From Lysinibacillus sphaericus (GTDB lineage Bacteria > Bacillota > Bacilli > Bacillales_A > Planococcaceae): a DNA stretch of 64,000 bases. The stretch's first letter is position 1; every line of letters starts with the position of its first letter. Under the pieces are notes generated by a model. That model ran no database searches and had not been told where the DNA came from. It saw only the letters and a program-made list of their open reading frames with translations. A program made the position numbers and the translations under genes. Location of the stretch: NCBI RefSeq assembly GCF_001629735.1, contig NZ_CP015224.1, positions 1,922,001-1,986,000 on the forward strand, read 5' to 3'. Below, piece after piece: positions 52,986-64,000 of the stretch.

Positions 52986-53082
52986 ATTCAATTTTTCTTG
53001 ATTAACCTATACGCCATGATTATTGCATCCGACTTGTGAATGAACCTCACACATTTCACTACTTATAAAACAGGACGATTAT

Positions 53083-55651
<2,569 letters not shown>

Positions 55652-55733
55652 CTAGAATTTAGTTTATTTTCATAGCTCTAGATGCAGCCCATTTAAGAAG
55701 CCAGCATCTAAAACCTTCAATTTTATAGGCAAA

Positions 55734-56249
55734 CTATTTTAAAATAGAGAGCTGTGGATTTGAGATTTTTTGCGTTTCACGAACTGAGGCTGTTGCTCCT
55801 GTACGTGTAAGTTCTTTAATGCCATATGGTCGAATGAGTTCAATAAAGGCATCTATTTTGTCTGGGTGTCCAACTACCTGATATGTCACAACATTTTTAG
55901 CTGTGTCAATTATTTGAGCGCGGAACGGTTCGACAATCGAGTTCATTTCCAAGCGTAAATTTGGCGGTGAAATAACCTTTACTAATGCTAGTTCTCGCAG
56001 GACAATCGATTTGTCAGTAATGTCATTGACCTTTAATACATCAATTTGTTTGGATAATTGCTTCACCAGTTGTTCAATTTTGCGTTCATCCTCTACATTG
56101 ACAACAAAGGTCATTTTTGAAAAATTCGGTTGCTCTGTATGACCAACTGTAATGGATTCAATATTAAACTGACGTTTCATAAGTAAACCTGTTAATCGGT
56201 TTAACACACCACTTTGGTTAATCACAGTTACGGTAATTACTCGTTTCAA
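55734..56249 (-). CDS. ilvN: Acetolactate synthase small (regulatory) subunit
   Basis: 171 residues with an N-terminal ACT domain ([37 protein letters not shown]) and C-terminal ALS_ss_C domain. It binds valine and regulates IlvB. The start is a TTG overlapping the ilvB stop (TTGA), with GGGGTGA upstream. Also called ilvH in B. subtilis. Confidence 0.94.
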   Translation of the reverse strand: MKRVITVTVINQSGVLNRLTGLLMKRQFNIESITVGHTEQPNFSKMTFVVNVEDERKIEQLVKQLSKQIDVLKVNDITDKSIVLRELALVKVISPPNLRLEMNSIVEPFRAQIIDTAKNVVTYQVVGHPDKIDAFIELIRPYGIKELTRTGATASVRETQKISNPQLSILK

Positions 56250-58012
56250 TTCTTTTTCACCCCAATCATTTCATGTAAGCCTTTGCCTGGTGCTACCATT
56301 GGGTATACACATTCAAGCTGTTTCACACGACAATCAATTAACACAGGCTCATCAGAAAGTAGTGCCTCTCGGAAAATAGCTTCCGCTTCATCCATTGTGT
56401 TAATGCGATAGCCTTTAATACTATACGCATCCGCCAATTTAACAAAATCCGGTTGGATTGGCATAAGTGAGGATGAATAACGCTCTTCATAGAATGTTTC
56501 TTGCCATTGGCGAACCATTCCTAAACAGCTATTATTCAAGATCACTATTTTTACTGGTAAGTTAAATTCCTGTAGGATAGACAGCTCCTGTGCAGTCATT
56601 TGAAAGCCTGCATCTCCTACAATCGAAATAACTTTTTTGTCTGGCTTCGCAAATTGGGCACCAATTGCGGCTGGGAAGCCGAAGCCCATCGTACCAAGTC
56701 CACCAGACGTTACCCATGAATGATCGTTGTTTAAGTGATAATATTGCGCTGTCCACATTTGATGCTGACCAACATCTGTTGTCACAATGGCATCACCCAC
56801 TGTAATCTCATGAACTAATCGCAATGCCTCTTGTGGTAAAATTTCTTGATCATGATCATTCTTGCAATACCATAATGGATAATCATTGGCATGAGATTTT
56901 AAAAAGGCTAGCCAATCGGTTGTATCAGGACCGTCAAAATCCTTTTTCAGTACGGCTTTCAATGCTTCTTTTGCGTCTGCCACAATTGGGATATCTGTCG
57001 GTACGTTTTTACCAATTTCTGCTGGATCAATATCGATATGAACAATTGTCGCATTTGGTGCAAATGTAGCTAAATTACCTGTTAAGCGATCATCAAAACG
57101 AGCACCAATATTAAGTAATAAATCTGCCTTTGTTATAGCTGTGTTTGCTGTTGCCGTACCGTGCATGCCGGCCATCCCTAGGAATAATTCATGTTCACCG
57201 TGAATGGAGCCTAAGCCTAGTAATGTATTCGTTACTGGAATACGATATTTTTCAGCAAATGCCGTTAATTCTTCACGTGCGTCAGCAAAAAGAACACCTG
57301 CACCAGCTAAGATGACTGGTTTTTTTGCCAAAGAAATAGCTTGTATCGCCTTTTGAATTTGTAAATAGTTAGGTTTATAGGTTGGTTGATAGCCTGGTAA
57401 ATAAATTTCATCTGGTGCTTGCGGTGGATTCTCTACATCAAATAACATTTGTGAAACGTCCTTTGGGAAATCCACGACCACTGGTCCCTTACGACCTGTG
57501 CTGGCAATATGGAAAGCTTCTTTTACTATACGTGGGATGTCATTCACATCTTGTACTTGATAATTGTGCTTTGTAATGGGTGTAGTAATACCCATAATAT
57601 CTGCTTCTTGGAAAGCATCCGTACCTATAACAGATGTAGCAACCTGACCAGTGAATACCACTAAAGGTATAGAATCAATCATGGCATCGGCTATCCCTGT
57701 GACAAGGTTTGTTGCACCTGGGCCACTTGTAGCAATAACAACACCCGTTTTCCCTGAAACACGCGCATAGCCTTCCGCCGCATGGATGGCACCCTGTTCA
57801 TGTCTTGTTAAAATATGACGGATTGGATTTTTATACATCGCATCATAAATTGGTAATACAGCACCACCTGGATAGCCAAAGATGATTTCAACACCCTGAT
57901 CATGCAATGCCTGCACTAGTACATCGGCCCCGTCCTTTGCTTGATAGGTTTGCTCAACTGTTGCAGTTGTTGCTAATTGTTCTTTTTCATTGATTGAAAC
58001 ATTCGCACTCAT
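56246..58012 (-). CDS. ilvB: Acetolactate synthase large (catalytic) subunit
   Basis: 588 residues from the ATG at 58012, which has AAAGGAGG 7 bases upstream; the longer frame to 58048 lacks a site. ThDP enzyme: catalytic Glu in [21 protein letters not shown]/CoA region, and the ThDP motif [29 protein letters not shown]. It forms 2-acetolactate or 2-aceto-2-hydroxybutyrate. First gene after the T-box leader. Confidence 0.96.
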   Translation of the reverse strand: MSANVSINEKEQLATTATVEQTYQAKDGADVLVQALHDQGVEIIFGYPGGAVLPIYDAMYKNPIRHILTRHEQGAIHAAEGYARVSGKTGVVIATSGPGATNLVTGIADAMIDSIPLVVFTGQVATSVIGTDAFQEADIMGITTPITKHNYQVQDVNDIPRIVKEAFHIASTGRKGPVVVDFPKDVSQMLFDVENPPQAPDEIYLPGYQPTYKPNYLQIQKAIQAISLAKKPVILAGAGVLFADAREELTAFAEKYRIPVTNTLLGLGSIHGEHELFLGMAGMHGTATANTAITKADLLLNIGARFDDRLTGNLATFAPNATIVHIDIDPAEIGKNVPTDIPIVADAKEALKAVLKKDFDGPDTTDWLAFLKSHANDYPLWYCKNDHDQEILPQEALRLVHEITVGDAIVTTDVGQHQMWTAQYYHLNNDHSWVTSGGLGTMGFGFPAAIGAQFAKPDKKVISIVGDAGFQMTAQELSILQEFNLPVKIVILNNSCLGMVRQWQETFYEERYSSSLMPIQPDFVKLADAYSIKGYRINTMDEAEAIFREALLSDEPVLIDCRVKQLECVYPMVAPGKGLHEMIGVKKN

Positions 58013-58140
58013 CAATATGCCTCCTTTATTTCTTTCAAACTCACACATCAGTGTTGTAGATTAATGAAGTGTCACTAGCTGGTTAGTCTATGCTCTCCTC
58101 CTGAAGAAAGAGAGTTAGCACATGCCATTATGAAAATAAT

Positions 58141-58480
58141 AAAAAGCCCTTTTCTCCACACGCAAAGAACTACCTTACGTAGGGATGAAAAAGACTTTCC
58201 ATGGTACCACCCTTTTTTATAGCAAATAATTGCTACCTCGCGAATAAATGACAGCATTTATGCACCAATGCGGAATATATCGCATCCAATAGGGTGTCAT
58301 AAAACATTTATTCATTAATAACGAGCACTTTCGAATATGCCCGAAGCTATCTAATAGTGTAAACACGTTTAATAGCTCACTCCGAGGGGATGTCGGATCT
58401 AGTTGTATCGCCGGCTTCCAGCACGACCGGCTCTCTGGTAGATACAAGGCTCTAGAACCTTTAACCTCATCAACGTTTTC
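58141..58480 (-). promoter_or_regulatory. T-box leader upstream of ilvB
   Basis: On the minus strand the leader shows Stem I (TTGTATC paired with GATACAA around AGAGAGCCGG...GCTGGAAGCCGG), CTCGGAG after it, the invariant antiterminator core AGGGTGGTACC (58203-58213) and an overlapping terminator ending in T5 (58141-58196). It reads uncharged tRNA. The triplet before the CCTCGGAG segment in Stem I appears to be ATC (isoleucine) (uncertain). It begins only about 13 bases after the ilvD stop, so no separate promoter fits in the gap. Confidence 0.9.
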
Positions 58481-58492
58481 ATTTATCTAGTT

Positions 58493-60163
58493 TTAAATCT
58501 TCATAACGCCACCAGTGGAAGCGTTCGTCACTAATTTTGAATATCTTGCGAGCCAACCTCGTTTGATTTTAGGATCAAAGACTGGTAATTTCGCACGACG
58601 TTCAGCTAAAATTTCCTCTGAAACTTGTAAATTAATCGTACGATTTGGTAGATCAATTTCAATCATATCTCCATCTTCTACTAAAGCAATTGGACCACCT
58701 TCAGCAGCTTCTGGTGAAATATGCCCGATTGAAATACCACGTGATGCTCCTGAGAAACGACCATCTGTAATCAATGCCACCTTTGTACCAAGGCCACGAC
58801 CTTGAATCGCAGATGTTGGTGCCAGCATTTCCGGCATTCCTGGGCCACCTTTAGGACCTTCATAGCGAATGACGACTACATGGCCCTCTTTCACTATTCC
58901 ATTATCAATATTTTCTTGTGCTGCCTCCTGTGAATCAAAAACGATGGCTTGACCTTTGAATACTTGGATGGAAGGATCTACTGCACCAACTTTAATCACT
59001 GAGCCCTCTGGTGCGATATTACCGAATAACACCGATAAACCGCCTACAGCACTATATGGATTTTCTTTCGTTCGAATGACTTGATTATTCGTAATGTGAT
59101 GATCTTTGACTAATTCACCCATTGTCAGCCCTGCCACTGTTGGACGATTAGGATGTATAGCACCTGGGATAGACACCAATTCATTAATAATGGCACTAAC
59201 GCCACCAGCTTTATTAATATCATCCATTGAAATATCGGAAGCAGGCATGATTTTTGCTAAATAAGGTACTCGTTCTGCGACCTTATTAATATCCTCAATG
59301 TTGTAATCTATTTCCGCTTCATTGGCAATGGCTAATGTATGTAGAACCGTGTTAGTAGAGCCACCCATAGCCATATCTAATGCAAAAGCATCGTCGATTG
59401 CTTCTTTTGTAATAATATCGCGTGGCTTAATGTCTTCCTTTACCATACGAATTAATTGTTTCGCCGCTTCTTTAATCAGCTTATGACGCTCTTCAGAAGT
59501 AGCTACGATTGTTCCGTTACCTGGTAAAGCAACACCAAGCATTTCCATTAAACAGTTCATAGAGTTTGCGGTAAACATTCCTGAGCAGGAACCGCAAGTC
59601 GGACAAGCATTATTTTCAATATCTAATAGCTCTTCAGCAGACATATTTCCTGATTTATGAGCACCTACACCTTCAAAAACAGAAGTTAATGAAAGCTGTT
59701 TACCTGATGCAGATGTCCCGGCCTCCATTGGACCACCGGACACAAAAATCGATGGTACATTAGTACGAACTGCTGCCATAAGCATACCTGGTGTAATTTT
59801 GTCACAGTTTGGAATATAAAATACGCCATCAAACCAGTGTGCATTAATAACCGTCTCAGCTGAGTCTGCTATAATTTCACGACTTGGTAATGAATAGCGC
59901 ATACCAATATGCCCCATTGCAATACCATCATCGACACCAATTGTATTAAATTCGAATGGAATACCACCCGCTTCAATAATGGCTTCTTTTACAACATCAG
60001 CGAACGTACGTAAATGAACGTGACCTGGTATTATGTCGATATAAGAGTTACAAACCCCAATAAATGGCTTTCCTAAATCTTTTGCTTTTACTTTGCCTGT
60101 TGCATATAAAAGACTTCGATGTGGCGCTCGATCTACGCCTACTTTTATCATGTCACTTCTCAT
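58493..60163 (-). CDS. ilvD: Dihydroxy-acid dehydratase
   Basis: 556 residues. IlvD/Edd family with iron-sulfur ligands in [15 protein letters not shown] and [24 protein letters not shown], and C-terminal [26 protein letters not shown]. It dehydrates dihydroxy-acids to 2-oxo acids for valine and isoleucine. GAGGGG precedes the ATG. It lies upstream of the T-box in the same direction, a difference from B. subtilis where ilvD is elsewhere. It has its own SigA promoter with a 30-bp palindrome. Confidence 0.96.
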   Translation of the reverse strand: MRSDMIKVGVDRAPHRSLLYATGKVKAKDLGKPFIGVCNSYIDIIPGHVHLRTFADVVKEAIIEAGGIPFEFNTIGVDDGIAMGHIGMRYSLPSREIIADSAETVINAHWFDGVFYIPNCDKITPGMLMAAVRTNVPSIFVSGGPMEAGTSASGKQLSLTSVFEGVGAHKSGNMSAEELLDIENNACPTCGSCSGMFTANSMNCLMEMLGVALPGNGTIVATSEERHKLIKEAAKQLIRMVKEDIKPRDIITKEAIDDAFALDMAMGGSTNTVLHTLAIANEAEIDYNIEDINKVAERVPYLAKIMPASDISMDDINKAGGVSAIINELVSIPGAIHPNRPTVAGLTMGELVKDHHITNNQVIRTKENPYSAVGGLSVLFGNIAPEGSVIKVGAVDPSIQVFKGQAIVFDSQEAAQENIDNGIVKEGHVVVIRYEGPKGGPGMPEMLAPTSAIQGRGLGTKVALITDGRFSGASRGISIGHISPEAAEGGPIALVEDGDMIEIDLPNRTINLQVSEEILAERRAKLPVFDPKIKRGWLARYSKLVTNASTGGVMKI

Positions 60164-60306
60164 TTTAAACGCCCCTCATTTATTGCTTTCCATACTATGT
60201 TCGTTGCTATATACAAAAATCACAATCTTCTGTCTTTTTATTTTTTGTTTATAGATAACAGCTTTCTAAAGTATTACTGCTGTAACGAACGTGTTAAATT
60301 GTTGTT

Positions 60307-60370
60307 ATCATAGTACGAAAAAAAGGTCTCGTCAACACTATTTTTTGAATTGTTTAAACAATTCAAAAAA
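60307..60370 (-). promoter_or_regulatory. ilvD promoter with a 30-bp palindrome above the -35
   Basis: On the minus strand TTGACG (60335-60330), 17 bases, TATGAT (60312-60307) is a strong SigA promoter. Five bases upstream of the -35 sits a perfect palindrome at 60341-60370, half site TTTTTTGAATTGTTT. This position suits an activator, or a repressor acting on RNA polymerase. It is only a loose match to the CodY box (AATTTTCWGAAAATT). The rest of the 370-base gap shows nothing else I can support. Confidence 0.7.
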
Positions 60371-60533
60371 TCTGTCAAAATTGAAATCGTTTACATGCTG
60401 ATTAAGCATCAGTTTTATCTCGCTTTGATAAAAATTTTGACATTTCGTTCAAATTTTAATTTTTTTAAAATATAGAACAATAGTTTTCTAAATATGAACA
60501 GAGAGTTGGAAAGGAAAGTAAAGGAGATAGCGC

Positions 60534-61856
60534 TTACAATAGAAATAACTTTTTTAAATATCCTGTAAAAAACACATGATCGGGATCATATTGGTGGCGA
60601 ATGTTTATAAATTTTTCAATTTCAGGATATAATTCATAAACCTTTGGAGCCGTTAAATGATGTTGTTTTCCCCAATGTGGGCGACCTTCATATTTTTGCA
60701 TTAGAGTATGCACCCATTTAAAATAGGGCTCCTCTGACATCCCTTTATACATATGAAAGGCGATAAAGGCGGACTCTCGCCCCTGTGTAGGGCTTAAAAA
60801 ACCAGCTTCCCCTGCCGTTGTTCGACATTCTAATGGAAAATGAACATTATAAACGCCCTTTTTAAAGGTTGCATGAATTTCCTCTAAACAAGCTTCAAAT
60901 TGAGATAATGGGATAGCATATTCACTTTCCTGAAACTTCACACTACGAGGTGAAGGATAAATTTCATAGCTTATACCTATTCTTTCACTTTCTACTACAT
61001 TAGCTGCTGCTATTTTACTCATGGCACCACTTAAAGCTGGTTTCCACCTACAAAGCTCAGACATAGCAAAAAAAGCACCATTTTCTACAATTTGTAGCTT
61101 GAGGTTTTCTATTTTCTTATTCCATTCACTTTGATAGATAGGAGCAACAACATTCATTCGCTTCACCTGTATTGTCTCACTACCAGGGAAATAAAACCAT
61201 TCCACATGACGATGTTGTTGGATATCCTCCGAAAACCCGATGAGTCCATTAGCTAATGTATCTCTTGCCCCCACATAATGAAGACCATATAATGGCATGA
61301 CTTTAATAGTTACTTTGACAAGAATACCGAGCATTCCTAGCGAGACATGAAGCGCTTCTGATAAATCGTCCAGTCCTCGTCGATGCTCCTGATAAGTTCC
61401 CGTCCCATCCACAAACCCCCACGACATCACGGTCGAGGACAAGGAACCAAGTGTAACCCCTGTGCCGTGTGTACCCGTTGAAACTGCACCTGCAATGGTT
61501 TGCTCCTGAATATCTCCCATATTAATTAATGCAAATCCATGCTTTGCTAGCATTGGTCCAATTTCATATAAATAGGTTCCCGCCCATAATGTAGCCTCCT
61601 GCTTTTCCTCATTCACAGCGATTAATCCGCGCATATTATGTAAGGAAATAGCTATATGCTCCGGCATTGCCACAGCGCTAAATGAGTGTGCGGCCCCCGT
61701 AACACGAATCGTCTTTACTGATTCCCGGGCATGTTTTACAATCATTGAAACCTCCTCAATGGAATGAGGTAAATACATTTCACTTGGGTAAGAAATAACA
61801 TTCCCAGCCCAATTTGTCCATTTTTCTCCATTCTTCCACTTCTCTATAGAAAACAT
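60534..61856 (-). CDS. FAD-linked D-arabinono-1,4-lactone oxidase-family protein
   Basis: 440 residues. N-terminal FAD-binding (PCMH) domain with YLPHSIEEVSMIVKHARESVKTIRVTGAAHSFSAVA, where the His of AAHS is the expected covalent-FAD residue, and MGDIQEQTIAGAVSTGTHGTG. C-terminal ALO domain ends in PHWGKQHHL...ELYPEIEKFINIRHQYDPDHVFFTGYL. It oxidises an aldonolactone or alditol with O2 in related enzymes. AGGGGGG precedes the ATG. Its start overlaps the upstream PLP-enzyme gene by 13 bases, so the two are coupled and probably act on related molecules. Confidence 0.85.
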   Translation of the reverse strand: MFSIEKWKNGEKWTNWAGNVISYPSEMYLPHSIEEVSMIVKHARESVKTIRVTGAAHSFSAVAMPEHIAISLHNMRGLIAVNEEKQEATLWAGTYLYEIGPMLAKHGFALINMGDIQEQTIAGAVSTGTHGTGVTLGSLSSTVMSWGFVDGTGTYQEHRRGLDDLSEALHVSLGMLGILVKVTIKVMPLYGLHYVGARDTLANGLIGFSEDIQQHRHVEWFYFPGSETIQVKRMNVVAPIYQSEWNKKIENLKLQIVENGAFFAMSELCRWKPALSGAMSKIAAANVVESERIGISYEIYPSPRSVKFQESEYAIPLSQFEACLEEIHATFKKGVYNVHFPLECRTTAGEAGFLSPTQGRESAFIAFHMYKGMSEEPYFKWVHTLMQKYEGRPHWGKQHHLTAPKVYELYPEIEKFINIRHQYDPDHVFFTGYLKKLFLL

Positions 61857-63019
61857 TGTCCATCCCCCCTGTATGTTGTAAATGGTCCTACATACTTGTC
61901 CCCTCGTACACCATGTAATAATGGAAATCGCTCACAAAGCTCCCCAGCCTTTGCATGTCTAAAATAAATGGTGTCGCCAATTTGAATGTTTTTCCCCTTG
62001 ACCTTAATGGGTGTTTGTACCTCTCCTGCCCCTTCTAAGCTAAGATATGCAAACTTGGTAGGTTCATAGAATACAGGTAACCGATCGCTACCAATCGCAC
62101 CTGAAGCGGTATATCCTCCACCATGACAAACAACGATATTTTTTTCAGGCTGTCTTGTGACACGTAAGGCAAATCCGGCTGCTTTTTCAAGTCGCAAATG
62201 GGTAAATTGGTCAAACAGAGCAGGGGCATAAAATGCAGAGCCTACCGTAATTTCAGTTACTTCTTTCTGTTTAGTTGTGTAGGTCATACTACCTGAGCCT
62301 CCTCCATTTACAAAACGTAAAGTTGGAAAATAGGCCTTGATATGAGCGATAGCTAATCGACGAAATTGGGTGACCTGCTTTTTCGCCTGTGATTGCATGA
62401 CTTCTATTACTCTACCTTTTATAACATTCGCTGGACGATTACCAACACCAGCGATTTGCGCCTCATAGCCCATAGCCCCGACTACTTCAATAGAAGGACT
62501 ATTTTTGGTGGCTTGCAAAAATGGCGTTAACGTCTCAAGGGAATATAATGATGAACGTTTCGTACCAAAATACAATAATTTAAAATCATTTGAAACATTA
62601 ATATCAATGCAGACTGGGACGCGCACACCCACTTCATTCCCTAACTTGGATAATAGTTCGATATGTTCCTGTCGATCAACCATAAACGTAACGGTTTTCC
62701 CCTCTTGAACAAAATACAATAATTGACGTATAGCCGCCTCTTCCATTACTGGATAGCCCAGTAGTAAATCATCAAATTGCTGTTGCAATAAAAAAACCGT
62801 CTCTGCTGCTGTAAAAGTCATAAACCCTACTACATTCGGAAGTTTTTGTTGAATATAACGAAGCACCTCTACTGAACGAATCGATTTTGTTGCTAGACGA
62901 ATTGGCTTTCGCCCACATGCATCCTGTATAATTTGAATATTTTTATCAAGTGCATCAAAATCCAACCAAGCAAATGGCCGTTCCAAATGACAAAACAATT
63001 CATCCCACCTTGTTGTCAT
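61844..63019 (-). CDS. PLP-dependent alanine-racemase-fold enzyme (amino-acid deaminase/aldolase type)
   Basis: 391 residues. N-terminal alanine-racemase-like barrel (WLDFDALDKNIQIIQDACGRKPIRLATKSIRSVEVLRYI, with Lys in ATKSIRS as the likely PLP lysine), VCIDINVSNDF, FVNGGGSGSMTYT, then a C-terminal D-serine dehydratase-like metal domain (VVCHGGGYTASGAIGSDRLP, GDTIYFRHAKAGELCERFPLLH). Related to D-threonine aldolase and D-serine dehydratase. AAAAGGGAGGG precedes the ATG. It heads a two-gene operon with the FAD oxidase. Substrate unknown. Confidence 0.82.
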   Translation of the reverse strand: MTTRWDELFCHLERPFAWLDFDALDKNIQIIQDACGRKPIRLATKSIRSVEVLRYIQQKLPNVVGFMTFTAAETVFLLQQQFDDLLLGYPVMEEAAIRQLLYFVQEGKTVTFMVDRQEHIELLSKLGNEVGVRVPVCIDINVSNDFKLLYFGTKRSSLYSLETLTPFLQATKNSPSIEVVGAMGYEAQIAGVGNRPANVIKGRVIEVMQSQAKKQVTQFRRLAIAHIKAYFPTLRFVNGGGSGSMTYTTKQKEVTEITVGSAFYAPALFDQFTHLRLEKAAGFALRVTRQPEKNIVVCHGGGYTASGAIGSDRLPVFYEPTKFAYLSLEGAGEVQTPIKVKGKNIQIGDTIYFRHAKAGELCERFPLLHGVRGDKYVGPFTTYRGDGQCFL

Positions 63020-63078
63020 TTAATCCCTCCCTTTTAAGTACTAAGTATTAGACATGAAATAGAATAATTCCTTTCATT

Positions 63079-63128
63079 AAAATAAAAACAACCGTGAGCA
63101 ATTAACTAACTATGCCTACACGGTTGTT
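63079..63128 (-). terminator. Terminator after the 35-codon gene
   Basis: AACAACCGTG (63087-63096) and CACGGTTGTT (63119-63128) form a 10-bp stem. On the minus strand it is followed by TTTTTATTTT. It is placed 44 bases after the small ORF and before the PLP gene. Confidence 0.85.
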
Positions 63129-63171
63129 TTAAAATGGGACAAACATTTCATTCACCTTTCTATTAAATTGA

Positions 63172-63279
63172 TTACGATGCGTAAAGGAAATCCGCTGCTA
63201 GATTTAATAAAACTAACAAATGCAAGCCCGCAATTAGTAGTCCTTGACGATTTAATCGTTTCATTACAGCCATATTCAT
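63172..63279 (-). CDS. Small hydrophobic protein of 35 residues
   Basis: ATG at 63279, TAA at 63172-63174. The peptide starts MNMAVMKRLNRQG, then a single membrane-length stretch (LLIAGLHLLVLLNLAADFLYA). AAAGGAG lies 10 bases upstream, and a dedicated terminator follows. The basic N-terminus before the helix suggests the C-terminal end faces outward. I do not recognise a family. The combination of ribosome site, membrane helix and terminator supports it as a real gene, but its size leaves doubt. Confidence 0.5.
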   Translation of the reverse strand: MNMAVMKRLNRQGLLIAGLHLLVLLNLAADFLYAS

Positions 63280-63399
63280 ATATAACACGCTCCTTTTTCT
63301 CATTATACTCTTTTTTAGTTTATTTTTCAAACTATTCAAACAATATAAAATTACCCATTTAAAAAGACTTCCTATAAGGAATGTGCTACATCAAATTAT

Positions 63400-63733
63400 G
63401 GGTGGGCGATTGAGGAGATGAGTCAAAAATATTTTTACGAATGAATAGACTGTTTTTGCAAATAATTTTAGAAAAGGCTCATTCATTTATTTCGAAAGGT
63501 GGTGAACGTATTTTAGGTACGATTTGAAGGCGCAAACATACTATAGAAGTAAGCGATAATCGGTGTATGTATTATATAAAAGCTGTTCTATGTAATGTAG
63601 GCATTTTTGCAACAATTTATGCAGATGATTTGGCTGTCACTTTAGCTAACGATTCATCGACATGGTGAAAGAGCTGCAAGGTTTAACGACAGCCTGATAA
63701 AAGCATGTAATTATTACTAAAAAAGATGGCAAC
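63400..63733. other. Non-coding stretch with a possible gene remnant
   Basis: No frame longer than about 35 codons with a ribosome site is visible. On the + strand two short frames (IFATIYADDLAVTLANDSST, then after a +1 shift MVKELQGLTTA) read like broken pieces of one helical protein, perhaps a DUF948-type stress protein. This would be a decayed gene; evidence is thin. Confidence 0.25.
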
Positions 63734-63758
63734 GTTTAATCTGCTTCATTCAGGGTAT
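63734..63758 (+). promoter_or_regulatory. SigB-type promoter of the GlsB-like gene
   Basis: GTTTAA (63734-63739), 13 bases, GGGTAT (63753-63758) is an exact match to the SigB consensus GTTTAA-N12/15-GGGTAT, 48 bases before the start codon. Confidence 0.85.
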
Positions 63759-63805
63759 AACTAAGTAATCGCCATTATATCTTAACTTTAAGGAGATGAA
63801 AATTA

Positions 63806-64000
63806 TGATTAGTTTCATTTGGTATTTAATCATCGGAGGGATTCTTGGATGGTTAGCAGGCGTAATTTTAGGTAAGGATGTTCCTGGTGGTATCATTGGT
63901 AATATTATTGCAGGGATTGTCGGTTCTTGGATTGGTAGTATGGTTTTAGGGAACTGGGGTTGGAGAGTTAGTGATTTCTACGTATTCCCTGCTTTAATCG
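63806..64000 (+). CDS. GlsB/YeaQ/YmgE-family stress membrane protein, 3' end missing
   Basis: The first 65 codons are visible; the window ends inside the gene. AAGGAG lies 9 bases before the ATG. Glycine-rich membrane segments (FIWYLIIGGILGWLAGVILG, GIIGNIIAGIVGSWIGSMVLG) match the GlsB/YeaQ/YmgE transglycosylase-associated family. Full members have about 80-95 residues, so most of it is present. The exact SigB promoter upstream makes general-stress induction likely. Biochemical role is unclear in the family. Confidence 0.88.

Overview
The window reads as chromosomal DNA from an AT-rich, endospore-forming member of the Bacillaceae/Planococcaceae, most like Lysinibacillus. Supporting signs are strong AGGAGG-type ribosome sites with many GTG and TTG starts, compact intrinsic terminators, GerA/GerB germination proteins, Ctc, YfkAB, Amj, a T-box-controlled ilv-leu operon, a yybP-ykoY manganese riboswitch and a SigB-type promoter. 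I see no rRNA or tRNA genes, insertion sequences, phage genes or CRISPR. The genes look intact except for the two cut by the window ends and a possible gene remnant near 63.5 kb. The genus is an inference from gene content.

Layout. 0-10.5 kb: a partial winged-helix regulator, an EamA exporter, an alpha/beta hydrolase with a large inverted repeat at its start, a two-component system, a secreted zinc-peptidase-like lipoprotein, the alternate lipid II flippase Amj behind an ECF-type promoter, an ArsR-rhodanese regulator next to an MFS exporter, and a second MFS exporter. 10.6-14.5 kb: an MntABCD-type manganese ABC importer whose promoter carries an MntR-like box and whose first gene is an unannotated 51-residue membrane protein. 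14.6-31.5 kb: mixed metabolic and regulatory genes (TetR/SDR pair, SLH-domain protein, LysR, adenine deaminase, Ctc, YfkAB, TSUP exporter), plus an orphan structured RNA candidate near 28.8-28.97 kb. 31.6-40.2 kb: a SigV/RsiV-like ECF pair, a germination gene pair lacking the C subunit, an ABC exporter, a TerC-family gene under the manganese riboswitch, and ferritin. 40.3-45 kb: LacI regulator, aldehyde dehydrogenase, lactonase and iron alcohol dehydrogenase, resembling a gamma-butyrolactone (Blc/AttKLM) pathway. 45-49.6 kb: RtcB RNA ligase behind an ECF-like promoter, a degenerate dynamin-like GTPase, ribokinase and a small YlaI-like zinc ribbon. 49.7-60.4 kb: ilvD-[T-box]-ilvBNC-leuABCD. 60.5-64 kb: a PLP-enzyme/FAD-lactone-oxidase pair, a 35-codon small gene, and a GlsB/YeaQ stress gene behind a SigB promoter.

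How it fits together. Manganese appears twice and in opposite directions: an importer probably repressed by MntR, and a TerC-family exporter or metalation protein switched on by the Mn riboswitch. Envelope stress also recurs (Amj, SigV/RsiV, the possible ECF promoter before rtcB, GlsB). The branched-chain operon has a T-box between ilvD and ilvB and a second terminator hairpin between leuA and leuB, suggesting that its segments are controlled separately. The observations most worth a second look are the small membrane ORF at the head of the mnt operon, the orphan RNA at 28.8 kb, the Blc-like operon with its twin hairpins, and the PLP/FAD gene pair.
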